NCBI GenBank assembly: GCA_947579605.1
Contig: OX388316.1
Coordinates: forward strand, 10,419,290-10,483,289
Source of the DNA: Athripsodes cinereus
Lineage: Eukaryota; Arthropoda; Insecta; Trichoptera; Leptoceridae
Direction of reading: 5' to 3'
Length of the DNA stretch: 64,000 nt
The translations under genes were made by a program, and so were the position numbers. Below are positions 11,312-23,754 of this stretch, one piece after another. The notes under the pieces were generated by a model that had not been told where the DNA came from, made no database searches, and was given only the letters and a program-made list of their open reading frames with translations. How positions within the stretch are numbered: position 1 is the stretch's first letter; each line of letters begins with the position of its first letter.

Positions 11312-11427
11312 TAAATAAAATATTTAAACTTGAATTACTATGTTTATTTGTTACATTAATTTAAATTACGTAATTAAATTAATGTAACAAATAAACATAG
11401 TAATTCAAGTTTAAATATTTTATTTAA
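11312..11427. repeat. 116-bp almost perfect palindrome
   Basis: The arms 11312-11368 and 11371-11427 are inverted copies with about one mismatch or indel. They start TAAATAAAATATTTAAACTT and continue GAATTACTATGTTTATTTG. The loop is only a few bases. The high arm identity means either a young inverted insertion or active arm correction. Confidence 0.7.
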
Positions 11428-13332
11428 AAATGTCTAGAAATTTTTACATAGATGCCTCTAAAATAAGTGAAAAAATAAATATATTTGGGGGATAAAAAAT
11501 GTTAAATTTTAGAAATGGAAATTTATAAGGGAGAAATTTAATGGGATGTGCTTATTAAATCCTTTCATAGTATCATTTTTATGTAGGTACAATTAGAAGA
11601 CTTAAAACAAATAAATCATCAAACCAAATTACAATGGGTAGCGATGCGTCACGGAAACAAATTGCTTTTAAAATCCATCAACATAAAATTGTACGAACTG
11701 TCAAAAATGACGGCACTTCTGGGTTAAGCCCAGGGGAGTGTGAAAAGCAAAGCGAATGTTAATCGAAGTGTAAATGATGAAAACACAATAGTGGAATGTT
11801 AACTGATGAAAAAGGATATTTTACCTGACGTTCGTAAACACATAGAATAGATATGTGAAGCTTATGCAAACACAATCAATATTATTCTCTGCAATTAAAA
11901 TATCATTGAATTGTCGATTCACAATGAAAAATATAAAACTGCATTGTATCTCAATATTCAATACAGACAGAACCAAACTGTTTAATTAAAAATATTCAAT
12001 GTTGCCTTACTTAAACATTGTTCCCTTTATAAAATTAATCTGTTATAAGGGAAATTAAAACTAAACTTAATGAAAATGGTACAAGTTTGAATGAGCCATA
12101 ATTACTGAAAGAGGTACATTTACTATTACAAAGCTGGAGTGTATAAATCGATCTCTTTTATAATCATCCTCCTATGATAAATTATACACTTTCCAAGAAT
12201 AACAAAGGACGGACAAAACAATTTACTTCAAAAACGAATTTGTTTAAATAAGAAGATTAATTCATTATGTTTTCCATTATCTCAGGTCCATAAATTCGTT
12301 ATTCACTCTAATGAGAGATTCGTTTTCAGCAAAAAACAATAACAGTAATAATACCAACGGATACCTAAACAATTAATAAATAATCGAAGAAAATATCTTA
12401 ATTCTCTACTGGAACAAAGATGCTTCAGTACTCAGAGTCAATTAAAATGATAAGTTTTTAGTCCGCAGGTTCTGTAGCTTTCAGCGAAAAATAATAATTT
12501 AATAAACTAAATATTGTTGTAGACTGCTGAAGAGATGTGAACTACATACGTCAAGAGTTAATACTTAAAACATAAACAAGATACATTTGTTAAGTATGAT
12601 TTAATATCATATTGGCTGAAAGATATTTCTTTTTAACAAGTCTGCCATTTGATAGAATACTGTTTGCATTATGTGTAAATATTGTATTTTGATTTGTTCT
12701 GTCAATAAGATTTTATGATTATTATTCTTCTTATTTTCGTGACATTAAACATTATACTTTGACAACAAACAAAAAATAAACATTAAATTGAGAAATCTAT
12801 CACAAAGATAAAAAATATTGTGGTGAGTTTTTCGTGAAATGTAAAATATGACGTAAGGAAAGTGGAATATGTTTTGACATCTTGTATTGCTTGAGTTGTA
12901 AGGAAATACTTTGCTTGCCTTGTCTTGGGAAATCAAAGAATAAATCAAGGTGCGCTATTATTTTTTTTTACTAAATCAACAACCGCAAAAATATCTTCTA
13001 TGTTATATCTCGTATATATTATATATATATGGATACTTTTACCAAATCCCAACACAAGCAGAAGCATTCAGTATAGATACAATGTACATACTGTCTAACA
13101 AGACAAAAAACCCGTTGAAATAGTTACATTAATTATTATCTATTTTAAAATTTACCATCGTCCGATAACGGTATGAAAAAACATGAAATGTTCCAGTATG
13201 TATTTTTTGATATGCACGTCAACTTTTATAATTGAACGATGACGTACGCCAACCATACTTACCTATATAAATTTTAAAAATTATAATTTTTTTTTTTAAA
13301 AAACAAACACTGTTTACTTTCACGAATTAATT
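11428..13332. other. AT-rich DNA without recognised feature
   Basis: No gene recognised. The phrase GGCACTTCTGGGTTAAGCCC at about 11,712 may be a relic of a dispersed repeat. Confidence 0.35.
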
Positions 13333-13405
13333 GAGGTATGTATTTTTTACTCACTTGTGGTATGTATTTTTTACTTTACTTACCTATTTTCTGTGGTATG
13401 TATAG
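13333..13405 (+). repeat. Degenerate short tandem repeat
   Basis: GGTATGTATTTTTTACT occurs twice about 26 bp apart, followed by a third partial GGTATGTATAGAATG. A related PYATGTATTTTTTG-like unit lies at about 13,195. Confidence 0.4.
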
Positions 13406-13435
13406 AATGACGTGTATTTTTATATGTACCTACAT

Positions 13436-13492
13436 ACAGCCTGTCCGTTGACCATCTCGCTTATGGGAATTGCCGCTATAGTATGCATAGAT
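13436..13492 (+). mobile_element. Possible SINE-A 3' remnant
   Basis: The order CTCGCTTATGGGAATTGCCG then CTATAGTATGC parallels the SINE-A 3' end, but identity is low. Confidence 0.3.
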
Positions 13493-14649
13493 GTATGTGC
13501 ATCAACCATATGTAAATAAGTTGCTTCTGCGAGGTGGGACAGACCAAATGAGGTTTGTCAATGAACAGTGATGTAAGCAACGAGAACTGCGACTTTCAGT
13601 TTACGTCCATGTTAGAATACTTATTCTTTATGGAATTCACTTATGGGTGTGTGCTATAACGATTTTGTAAGTAGGTATATTGTATAAATCACTGTCACAT
13701 ATAATAGAGTAGAATAAGAAAGACAAAGAGTTTCACTAACAATTAACAAAGAGTTAATAATTAATGTAAATATAAGAAGTAATATGAAGGAAAAATACAA
13801 GAAGATAGGTCACAGGAAGAGAAAGTTCAACGGTATAGTTATTATAATATGTAAAAACCGTTTTACACTTTTATCAATATCTTGTGAAACTTTTCTCATT
13901 CAAGCTTGTGATAAAATACAGAAAATATTTAAGTCATTTATAAGACTAATGACTGATATCGATTTCGTTAAATTTAAAAATTATATCAAAATTCTATAGT
14001 AAAAATTTCAGAATAAGAATGAAGTTCATTGAGACGCAAAAAAGAACAACCAGACAAACACGTACAATGCATGAATATTAATTATGTCACAAAAATTAAA
14101 GAACTTTATTAGATCAATTAACTGATAACTTTTTTTTCAAACTTAAAACGTTCAGTGAATGTAATTGTCCGAAGTATTTTCAAAGTATGGAAAGTAATTA
14201 AGGGATCCCAACAAACTCGATTAGACTCGCATACGTTGTAGCATGTACATAATGTACTTTAGGTACCTTTGTATTATTAACGTATACTCAAATGTTATTT
14301 GAAATTGGGTCCGGCTACCCATCACAGCTGTATATGCGTATTGTAGGATCAACCCATATGGATAATTATTGTACCGGCCATATGTAAACACCCCTCAAAC
14401 ATGGGTATCTAAGTATATAAGTTAATTTACATGAAGTACATATAATATGTGATATAAAATATTAGGCGCAACAATTAATACACAAACATCAGCATGATGT
14501 ATGTACCTACCTGTGTGTGGTATAGACTAAATTAATTGTAGTTATTCCGGAATAAATTTTAATGAAAGAGATTGGAATAAATTAATTGTGTCGGTGAGTA
14601 TGTAGTAGAATTTTATATTTAGGTAAATTGAAACAAGTGTTTTTTTTTC

Positions 14650-14856
14650 TACTATAGATTATAAATCGTGAGAGAGACGTCTTTTGACTTATAAAGTCAT
14701 TATCAATATCAGTTATTTTAGAAGGATTAACTATGTCACAGTTACGAGACATTTTGAATGTTTTTTAAAGTATTCTACAATGCACATCCGTTACTTGATT
14801 ATTTAAATCGCGATCGATTTCGGTAAACCTATACCATTGACGAGCGATATAATACT
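14650..14856 (+). mobile_element. Dispersed repeat family D, longest single copy
   Basis: From ACTATAGATT it reads AGAGAGACGTCTTTTGACTT and then ATCAGTTATTTTAGAAGG, CACATCCGTTACTTGATTAT and CGCGATCGATTTCGGTAAAC. The second part is nearly the same as the insertion at 27,895-28,033 and is present, inverted and more diverged, at 50,722-50,835. The first part resembles the hairpin at 7.69 kb. No coding capacity was seen. It is probably a non-autonomous DNA element of ~200 bp. Confidence 0.65.
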
Positions 14857-15047
14857 GACTAATATTTTTGTTAAAACATCTACAAAAACAAAATAATTGA
14901 AAACAATAGCTGCACCTGTTATTCTGAATTCGAACTCTGAGTTCGTTCGAACTAACAAAGGATGAAAGACTACCAGTATTATTACCATTAAAAATGTGAC
15001 TTTATCAAAAGGAAAATATTTAAAATATGTGAGTTACTAAAAACAAA

Positions 15048-15350
15048 TCGCTACCTTAATGCAGAACTAGCCTAAGTGTTTTTGGATAATATTTCAAATA
15101 TCTAAAGCAAATTTTGACAAGCATTATTATTTAGGAATCTAATAACTCTCATTCGTTTAATTATCTCATATCTATTATTATCATTTTTTTTTTTTTTTTA
15201 ACTTTTCTATACACAGATGTCAGTATAGCTGGCGGACTTATCACTTACGTAATTTCTTCCAGACAACCAGTGAATCATTTCTTGTTTCTTAATACTTAAA
15301 TTAGTTTGACCAAAATTTCAACTTAGGCTAGTTCTGCATTAAGGTAGCGA
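15048..15350. mobile_element. 303-bp MITE with 28-bp terminal inverted repeats
   Basis: The left end TCGCTACCTTAATGCAGAAC (continuing TAGCCTAA) is repeated as an exact inverse complement at the right end 15,323-15,350. The interior includes a poly-T run and no ORF. Flanking bases are A-rich on both sides, so a 2-3 bp target duplication (AA/AAA) is possible but not provable. Confidence 0.7.
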
Positions 15351-17141
15351 AATATTTTTTGTTATCGATTTGTTCAAAGTTAGTAATCACCAAACTGTGA
15401 AATACCAAAAATGCAAAGCTACACCGTTTAATAGTCACCTATTAATTTCTATAGTGAATTCGATATCGTGTTAATGTTATTTTATTTTTATTTCAAAAAA
15501 TTCACGACATAAGCTAATTACATGTCAAAATACATATACATAACATTTACAAGCACAATAATTCACTTTATTATAATTTAATAATTTCCTTCAATTTATT
15601 TAATGGTAATATTTATTGAAGATAAATAAATTATATCAAAGTATATGTGTTCACCGAATGGAATTTATGTTTACTATAAAAACAATAATACTGCACATAT
15701 AAATAATTTATAGGATGTCAGTCTGAGTATGTATTAAACATCATTAATAATAACTATCGCGAAAGAAAAATGGTAAAGAAGGGAAAAATAAGAAAATGTT
15801 TCAAGAATCTTGATTTTCAATGAAACATAACGTAGTAGTAGATAATAAATCAAACTGTATCCAATTTATTTCACCCATTATACGAATAAACTCGTATATG
15901 CTTTCATATCCCAACTCCATACAGTATTGTATTGTTGTATTGCCTGGTACTTGGCCCTGCATGCTTACTACTTATTTTCTTCTACTTCAATCTATAATAA
16001 TATATCTGTCAAAGGAAAGGATAAATGAATGGAATGAGAACTAGGGTAGCAAAGTAAAGAGAACAGGTGAAACGAGAAAATCCAGTTACCAAACCGTAGC
16101 GTTCGACGTGAAACAGATTTCTTTCACAAAGAGGGTTAACGTGATAACGGATATAAGTTTATTTAATTATTTGATATCAGAAAACGGAACGATGATATCA
16201 AACTTAATTTATCGAATAACAAAAGTGTTGACGAAAATTTGTAAAGAATTTACGTCATTTTTTCAAAACGAATTATTGTTGATATAGGTAAGATAAATTT
16301 ATTGAATAAATACTCCCTACCGTGAAATGATAATGAAGTAAATTATGTACATATGAAAAATTATAAAAACAAATCAAGCTGTGAAAATTTAACATTTTTT
16401 GTAAGTATTTTAATAAATCCTAAATAATAAAAAATAAATGAAGAAACAAGTTAGTTTTGTTTATTGTCTTTCATCAAAAACCAATATGGTACACCTGAAT
16501 ATTTAAGTAAGTAAAAATCTCAATAAACTGTTTTTAATGGAATACAAACAAAATAAAATTCAATATATTTTTTCAATACATGGTTTCATGTTATTATTAA
16601 TGGATTCCTACAAGTTGTATTGTACATGGAAACAAAAGCGGTGAATGTGACACATAAGTATTTAGTTATATTGATTAAACAAGACAGCGCAGCGTCAATG
16701 ACGAGACAGGGAGAATGTAATGAAATTTCAATAATGGAGAAATAAATGAACTTTTAATCGAATGCTTAGTCGGTGGAAATTAATAACTGAATTGAAAATA
16801 ATTATCAATTTATTTTACTTTCCAAACTCGAAATAATAGAAACAAATCTGATTCGAAATATTAGTATCAAGTCATTTCAATTTCAATACACTCCATTTGA
16901 TTGTAAGACTCGAGTAGGTCACTACTTTTTAAATCTTGAAGTTCTTTTAAATGATATTTTTATTATTTGTCAATGATTTAATAAAACCAAATAATGCAAT
17001 AAAAGAAATTCAAAACATCTTATCTAAATATTCCATGCGATGTTTTATTTATCGAAAAACAGAGAAACTACAATGATATTACAAGAATGTTTTACCTTAT
17101 TCTACCACTGTGTAATTAATACTAAAATATTGATATTGTAG
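15351..17141. other. AT-rich DNA without recognised feature
   Basis: Nothing recognised except isolated short ORFs. Confidence 0.4.
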
Positions 17142-17262
17142 ATCCTGAATGTCTTGATTTTATATTGGCACGAAGAGGACAGTTTGCATGTTTCTTACAT
17201 GCAGCTGGTCTGCTGGCTACCCCATTTGTGGGATATGCCGTGATGGTATAGTAGTAGTAGTA
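17142..17262 (+). mobile_element. SINE-A, 5'-truncated copy
   Basis: Starts within CCTGAATGTCTTGATTTTAT and runs to GCCGTGATGGTATAG with four TAG units. It is highly similar to the copy at 5.86 kb. No clear target duplication seen. Confidence 0.75.
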
Positions 17263-18659
17263 GATTTAATATTTTCTCAAATTGGATATAACATAAATAT
17301 ACGATCAAATACCACCCCAATAAATCCTCCCCACAACATATTTTCTTCCCTTTTATATTGAGTTATGCTGTAATTAAATTTGCCTAACAAGTATAGGTAG
17401 TAGTAGCAAAGTGGGATATCATATTCAAATACCAATGAGTACTTATCAATGAAATGCCTGGAACATTTTGATGAAATAATGAAAATATGTTTATCGTCTG
17501 CAGGGGATAATCATACCATATAATAAGGGAAAGCTACGTGTGGTAAAATGTTGAAAATATTTCAATAAATATGCAAAGTAAATCTAGTTGGAGTACTCAG
17601 AAAAATATTAAAATGTAGAAATTTTAAATACTCAATTACATTTCATAGTCGCGTTCAAAAGTCTTACTGTAATAAAACTTAAAAAAAAATATCTTAATTG
17701 TTTTTAATTATAAAAAAACACAATTCAGATTCTACGTACGATTTACTATTTAAAAATAAGCAAATAAGAGAAATAGTTAAGTAGGTTGCCAAAGAGATTA
17801 TAGGAGCAGGTATGTTTCTACAACGATGAAAGCTCACTTTCGATTTACTTCTCTAAAAAGCGTGTTTCTGATGTTTGCTACGTAGGTACATGTGCTCGAA
17901 ACTTACACGTTGCTTGCATGAATGTGTTAACAAGTAGTTAAGAGGGAATATTTACTGAACTAGAATAAATAATAAGTTTGAACGAAGTAAACACTTGAAA
18001 AGTTATTTCAGCAAAGTAATGAAGCCTCCTGTAGAACTATTAAATCTAATTATTATATTTTACTTTTGTTTTCGCACATGAAATATATAAAGTAAACACT
18101 TAGGTTAAAATATATTCTACCTAATATATTATAATGGTTGGAGAAAATCTGTGAACGAAAATATATGTTTATAAATATCCCGATATTGAGGAAATTTGTT
18201 GGCATTGGAATTTCATAATGAAAAATCAGAGTATATTTTATAATAACTTGTATTGAGTATGAGGTTAATATCAACAATTGACGAGAGTGCCGAAATCGTT
18301 GTAGGATTTAGTCATGCGTAAAGAGGTTTATCTGAAGTGTTGTATTTGGGATAAACACATTAGCATGTTGAAACCATGAATATTTAATGTAGCGAAAATA
18401 AATGAGATACAATAGGAATATAAATAGTATGTACGCACATCTAACAACTATGTATGTATTGAATAATTAAACTTATAAATCTGTATTAATAAATTTACCC
18501 AGTGTATACGTAATTCAAAGGATGAATCTTCGCTATTCACTACAAATAATATTTTGAATAAATTTATACCTGCATGAAAATATTGAAATGAATGATTAAA
18601 TTTATAGGTAGTTATAGAATTTTATAATATTCAAACAACCCAAAACACAATACCGCAGT
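17263..18659. other. AT-rich DNA without recognised feature
   Basis: No gene or repeat recognised. Confidence 0.4.
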
Positions 18660-18800
18660 CTTGCAGTTGCTAGCTGGCTAACTATGTGTAATAAACATGC
18701 AAGCTGTCAAGTTCGAGGCAATAAAAGTATACAGTAAATTCGCTGGTCGCCACACATGTAGGATACGCCGTGATGGGATAGTATTATAGTGGTAGAAAAT
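18660..18800. mobile_element. Rearranged SINE-A: minus piece followed by plus 3' tail
   Basis: The left part reads as minus-strand SINE-A (GTAATAAACATGCAAGCTGTC, then GAGGCAATAAAA). The right part reads as plus-strand 3' end (TGTAGGATACGCCGTGATGG). The two are head-to-head pieces of the same family, from an inversion or two independent truncated insertions. Confidence 0.5.
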
Positions 18801-18876
18801 AATTTCTTAAACCCTTCGTTTTCCATAATTTACCTATTTCTTCCTCAATGAATGTCTAGAGTTTTTCTCTGATCTA

Positions 18877-18935
18877 ACTCTGCTGGCTACCCCAATTGTG
18901 GAACACGCCGTGATGGTATGGTATAGTTATAGTAA
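18877..18935 (+). mobile_element. SINE-A 3' end only
   Basis: Contains CTGCTGGCTACCCCAATTGT and CGCCGTGATGGTATGGTATAG, a ~55-bp 5'-truncated copy. Confidence 0.65.
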
Positions 18936-20649
18936 ATAAAAAAAGTTCATTAATGAATATCGAACCACATAATTAATTTTATCATCCATATTAAATACGA
19001 AATTTTGAAAACTAGTAGACGATCCTAACAATGAAAAACATTATTAAATAAATTTTCCTTGAAAATATAATAATATTAAGAAATATTAGACAAGTGAACA
19101 GTATAACATACTATTTGATGTTCATGTAGATAAAATTTACTATGCATTGTATTTACTGAATTAAATCCACGTTCTGATGAAATAAAATTGATATTGCACA
19201 TTTATAACACTAATAGAAATAGGTACCAGTCTATTGCAGTATTATATAACACAAAAAAAACTTATATTTTAATAAAAGCATATCCATTTTAACGTTTTTT
19301 CGTCAGTAGCTAAATAAACTTTTTTCATTAATGCAAGCTCAACAGAGTAAATATAGATCCGATTTCAAAAATACGATGCATTAAAATTCTGTGTGTTCAG
19401 TAGGTTATTTAAATAAATGTATAATATGTTATTTTGTTCTGATTCACGTTCGTTAAAGCAGAAATTGAATAAATTTATAGCAGAAAAATAATAATATTGT
19501 GAATAATCGATACATACAAAATAAAAAGCATCCGCAATACATTATATTAAAAATAACGAAATCACGCAAGTGTGGATTATTTTTTCAGATATAATCCATT
19601 ATTCAATTTTCATTGTCTGTGTAATAGTGAAACATTCAGCGATTTATATTGCCATATAAAAATAATATTAGTGATTGAAATTGAACAGTTGTGAGCGATA
19701 AGCCTAGACTCAAATGAAAAATAACTGTAATCAAAGGCTTTTTTATTTGTCGAAAGCACAATGATGTTATACCCCCGCAACAATGTAATCGTTCACATGC
19801 CACGTGTAACCGACGAAATTGCTAAATTAATAAAAAAAAACATTAAAATGTGTGAAAAATATCGAATTTTAATTATTTTGAGATTATGCTTGTTCCAGGT
19901 ACAAATGTATAGCAGAATTCTCCTTCAATAATTTCCAACTTTATTTTTGTGTGGTGTAAATGACTTGACTAAGAATATTGAAAGAATTTTACGATTCCGG
20001 AATTTTGGTGATTAAGAAGCGTCTATTGTTTTTCGGAATAGGGTGGAATTTGCAAAATATGATTTATCGGTATATTATAAACCTTAAATTTACGACTGAG
20101 TATCAAACAGTATGGGACTGAATAATACGGGTTTAGGTTCTAAACAATATCATACATCTAAGAAGCTTAAAAAATTATATAGCTGAATAAATTTATAAAT
20201 TATTACAAAGAAGATTCATTGTACAAACATCTCGAGATATATAAAATTATCTTGGCTTAGTGAAAAATATTAAAACATTTATGCAAACTGCAAAAGAAAA
20301 TAAATAAAGTTATTTGAGAATAAAAAATATTAAAAGTTACAACCACTTAATTATATTCAAATCCTATGATAAAGTTCATTGATAAAGATCAAACAATGTA
20401 TATGTTTAATTATACAAATATTTCTAAAATTGTTAAGAAATTTGTACCATGGAAACAACTACGTGAAATATTATTATTTGAAATTTGTATATGGTACAAT
20501 CTAATTGCAATGCACTGTGCTTTGTTCACTGTACATATGCTTATTGAAGAATGTAATAAATGTCAAATCCCGCCGATTTATTTCTGAAAATGACTCAAAA
20601 ACACAAACCTGATTAGTATTCATTAAACGTAAACAATGGTTTTACTTAC

Positions 20650-20784
20650 GGTTCAATGGCCTTATTCCAGTTGATGATATACCCACTTAACACGAAGGTT
20701 TCTATGTTAACCACGTGAACGTTCCCCCGCTCGGTTCCCACGTGGAGCCACTTGGATTGGAGAGGGAGATGAAGGCACGTGATC
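20650..20784 (-). CDS. Tomosyn: Tomosyn (STXBP5-like) internal exon, WD40 repeat
   Basis: Minus-strand exon of 135 bp bounded by a TTTTACAG acceptor (exon starts at 20,784) and a GTAAGT donor (exon ends at 20,650). It encodes KITCLHLPLQSKWLHVGTER, then GNVHVVNIETFVLSGYIINW and NKAIE, which corresponds to a conserved WD40 strand block of tomosyn (WLYVGTERGN and SGY-I-NWNKAIE in animal orthologues). The first base completes the Lys codon begun by the exon at 37,459-37,644, so the two splice in phase. Tomosyn binds syntaxin and SNAP-25 through a C-terminal R-SNARE and limits vesicle priming; this part belongs to its N-terminal beta-propeller. No stops or frameshifts are visible, so the gene looks functional. 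Lgl proteins are related, but the wording matches tomosyn better. Confidence 0.9.
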
Positions 20785-20906
20785 CTGTAAAATACAATAG
20801 ACACATTCAATCAGATTGTATACAAACACATTTCTTTATAAAATTACCAGTTTAGTCACCTCTTCCCACGCTGAATTGTGAAAGAGGAACGTCCGAGTTA
20901 TCAGAA

Positions 20907-21103
20907 GCCTGAGTCAATAACACATTTTCACGTTACGTTTTCGTTCCGTTAGCGTTCAAATGTAGACGATGTTGCGCCAAAGTGTTAATTTTCGTAACTA
21001 TTGTGTATCTTAGCAACGAAATTGACACTTGCTTGCAACTTCGTCTATACTCGAACGTTAACGGAACGAAAACGTAACGTGAAAATGTGTTATTGATTCA
21101 GGC
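20907..21103. mobile_element. 197-bp MITE with ~70-bp inverted repeats
   Basis: The left end GCCTGAGTCAATAACACATT and the right end (inverse complement GCCTGAATCAATAACACATT) continue as inverted copies through TTCACGTTACGTTTTCGTTC and CGTTARCGTTC to TAGACGA. The loop is about 50 bp and there is no coding capacity. It lies about 120 bp upstream of the tomosyn exon acceptor, inside the intron. No clear target duplication was seen. Confidence 0.75.
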
Positions 21104-22404
21104 CCCAGAACTGTTGTGGACGACACAACAGTACACCTTTTGGGCTTCTATTAAAATAATGTACCTACATAATAATAAATAAGTCCATATTATATCAGTA
21201 GTTAATTAACTGTTTAATTACAAAGGCTTGATTAGAACAGTGTGATTTGATACAAAATATTGAATAGGCATTTTCCTCACTATGACCACAGAGCTAGTAA
21301 GTAGGTTGGTACAGGGGAAATGTGATTAGTATGAGTACAATATACCTTTGTATTCTATGACATCGTTATATATGTATGTATTTGGAATATTTATATAGTA
21401 ATTCATGTTATCTTCACTGTACATTGATTACAATCAATGTTACACAGAAAAATATTTATATTAAATACAATCAATATACAGAAGGCGAGTTCATCGTAGA
21501 GGTGCATTTTCTTCCAACTGACTTCAACATTTTCATTATCATTTATACAAATATAAAAGAAATTATTAAAACGTTCCATAATTCCTATATTTAATTAAAT
21601 ACAATGTATAATATTGTACAATATATTTGAGGTGGTAAACGACACTATAATGTTGTTCAATAATAATAAAAAGTTATCGAACGTCTGTCTGTGCATTCAA
21701 TATCAGTAATACAGCGAAATATTTTATTTATAAATACACACTGCTTGTATTCCGTTCACCCACACTATTATACAAAAACATAACATAACACACTTTTAAA
21801 CACACCACAGTTAAGATAGAAAGCAAGAAACTTGATTTTTTTCAAGGCTATACTGACAGTAGCCAACAGCAATTCTTGAAACTTTTATTAAAAAGAAAAA
21901 AAGAAGACAATATTAAAAGGAACAATGAAAAAATATTCAGTTTAAACACAACGTAAAATTTTTAACGAGACATCCAAATCATTTTGATTATTATTACTTT
22001 TTATATTTCATGAAAAACGTTCCAGTTTTCAGAAGAAACGGAGGAAGCTTTGTCATTTCCTTTAAGTGACTTCTATGTGACAGTTTTTCATTGTGTCGAG
22101 TAGGAGTGACGGAATAATAGATCCCAGCGAAGATAGAACATTGGGAGAAAGAGAGAGAGATATTACTGAAGAATTGTATATACATAGCTATAAACACCAA
22201 TTCGTATTGGAATGAGATTCAAATATGGAATTTCGATATTGACGTCGCAATATCGGAACTAAGCTTGATGACGGAATCGGAAAAGGAGAAATCTAAGAGG
22301 AAGTGAAGACTAAGAAATATAATATCACTCAATCAACAACTTTAACGTAGTTTCACACAAATACATTCCCAATACTCGCATTGATACACTTCAAACATTT
22401 GATT

Positions 22405-22450
22405 GTGAATTTCAAGACGTGAATTATTTGCTTCACATCTTGAAATTCAC
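22405..22450. repeat. 46-bp hairpin
   Basis: GTGAATTTCAAGACGTGAA and TTCACATCTTGAAATTCAC form 19-bp inverted arms with one mismatch around an 8-base loop. Confidence 0.55.
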
Positions 22451-22576
22451 GAAAGTAGGAAAGTTAACTTATAAATTCAGGTTAACAAAACAAAAATACT
22501 GGAATGGAGAAACACCTACACAAAATAACATTATGTTTTGGAAATTTCACACAAAGCAGTAGTTTTCTTTCGGTAC

Positions 22577-22616
22577 CTGTTATTTAACTGTTATTTAACT
22601 TACTGTTATTTAACAT
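22577..22616 (+). repeat. Three-copy short repeat
   Basis: CTGTTATTTAAC appears three times within 40 bp. Confidence 0.5.
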
Positions 22617-23754
22617 AACTAATTCTAAACAATTATTAGTTAAAAATAATGACAAATTGCAAAATAAATAATCATAATTATTTTATTGTTCCCGGTGTCT
22701 GTTTACTGTTTTTTTTAAATGTATCAAAAACAACTACATTGCTTATTTTTCATACAAATAATTTTATATTTAATCGCTTTCGTCAAGTTAACATCAGATT
22801 ATCAAGAGAGTTCGCTTGACGAAAGTGAAGAAGCGAAGAAGAGAACGTATTCAAAATAAAATTTATTTCATAAATTTTGAGAAATAAATATTAAATTTAT
22901 CATGCTGATAAGCTATAATACTTAAGAGACGCAATACTTCTACCAATTTTTCAATGAAGTTGCAGGTATTTCTTTATATGATGTGATATCGAAATACATA
23001 ATTTACTCGTTTACAGGTGTTCTGTCATGAAAAAAAATGGAGAAAAGTAAAAAAAAACGAAATAGGTATCATAATTTAAAAAAAAAAACGTTGTTCAGCT
23101 GCATCATTAAAAACGAAAGGTTCTTTTCATCGGATCAATTAATTTTCAGACATAATTCGAATGACATTTTGAATACAAATTATTTTGAAAATCGATTTTT
23201 AAATAAGAAAATGAGAAAACGTAGAAGATAAAATTAAAAATTTTCATAACACGTTAGAAAACTTACAAATGAAATACAATATAAAAATGAGTCGGACGCC
23301 AAATGAGATCATTTACAACTCTCGGCAATAAAATAATATTGCAACTGAGCTGACAGTCACGTATCAAATGAAAAATAATCCGTTGAATAATATTGCTACA
23401 ATGTTTCACGATCAAGATGCGCCTCAGTTGCCCCCACATTACATGCCCGAGAGCGTCGTTAAAATTACAACAGATTTTAGATTGTCTTTTATCAACGTAA
23501 ACTTAACCCTTTGTAACTCAATATCTCCAAAATAGGTAATATTTTGTGAAACAATAGCTTTTTGTAAATAATCAAACACATATTTTTTTGTTTTTAATTA
23601 TTTTTAATATAAACATATAAAAATTTAAAAAAAAGGGAGTGTGACAGCTCTGTCACATTGTGTTACAATGTCAATTAAAAGTAATATATTGGTACTAATA
23701 CTAATTATAATAAATGTGAAATAGGAACAATATTATAAAAGTGAAATATAAACA

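Larger units (their letters stand above)
1..20649 (-). other. Tomosyn: Probable tomosyn intron (partial), downstream of the 20.7 kb exon
   Basis: The exon at 20,650-20,784 ends with a GTAAGT donor on the minus strand, so an intron starts at 20,649 and runs leftward. No following tomosyn WD40 exon was recognised down to position 1, so the intron probably exceeds 20.6 kb. This is inference; a short or diverged exon could have been missed. Confidence 0.4.

Noticed and set aside
20366..20587. 73-codon plus-strand ORF just beside the tomosyn exon
   Set aside because: Opposite strand, AT-rich composition, no motif.
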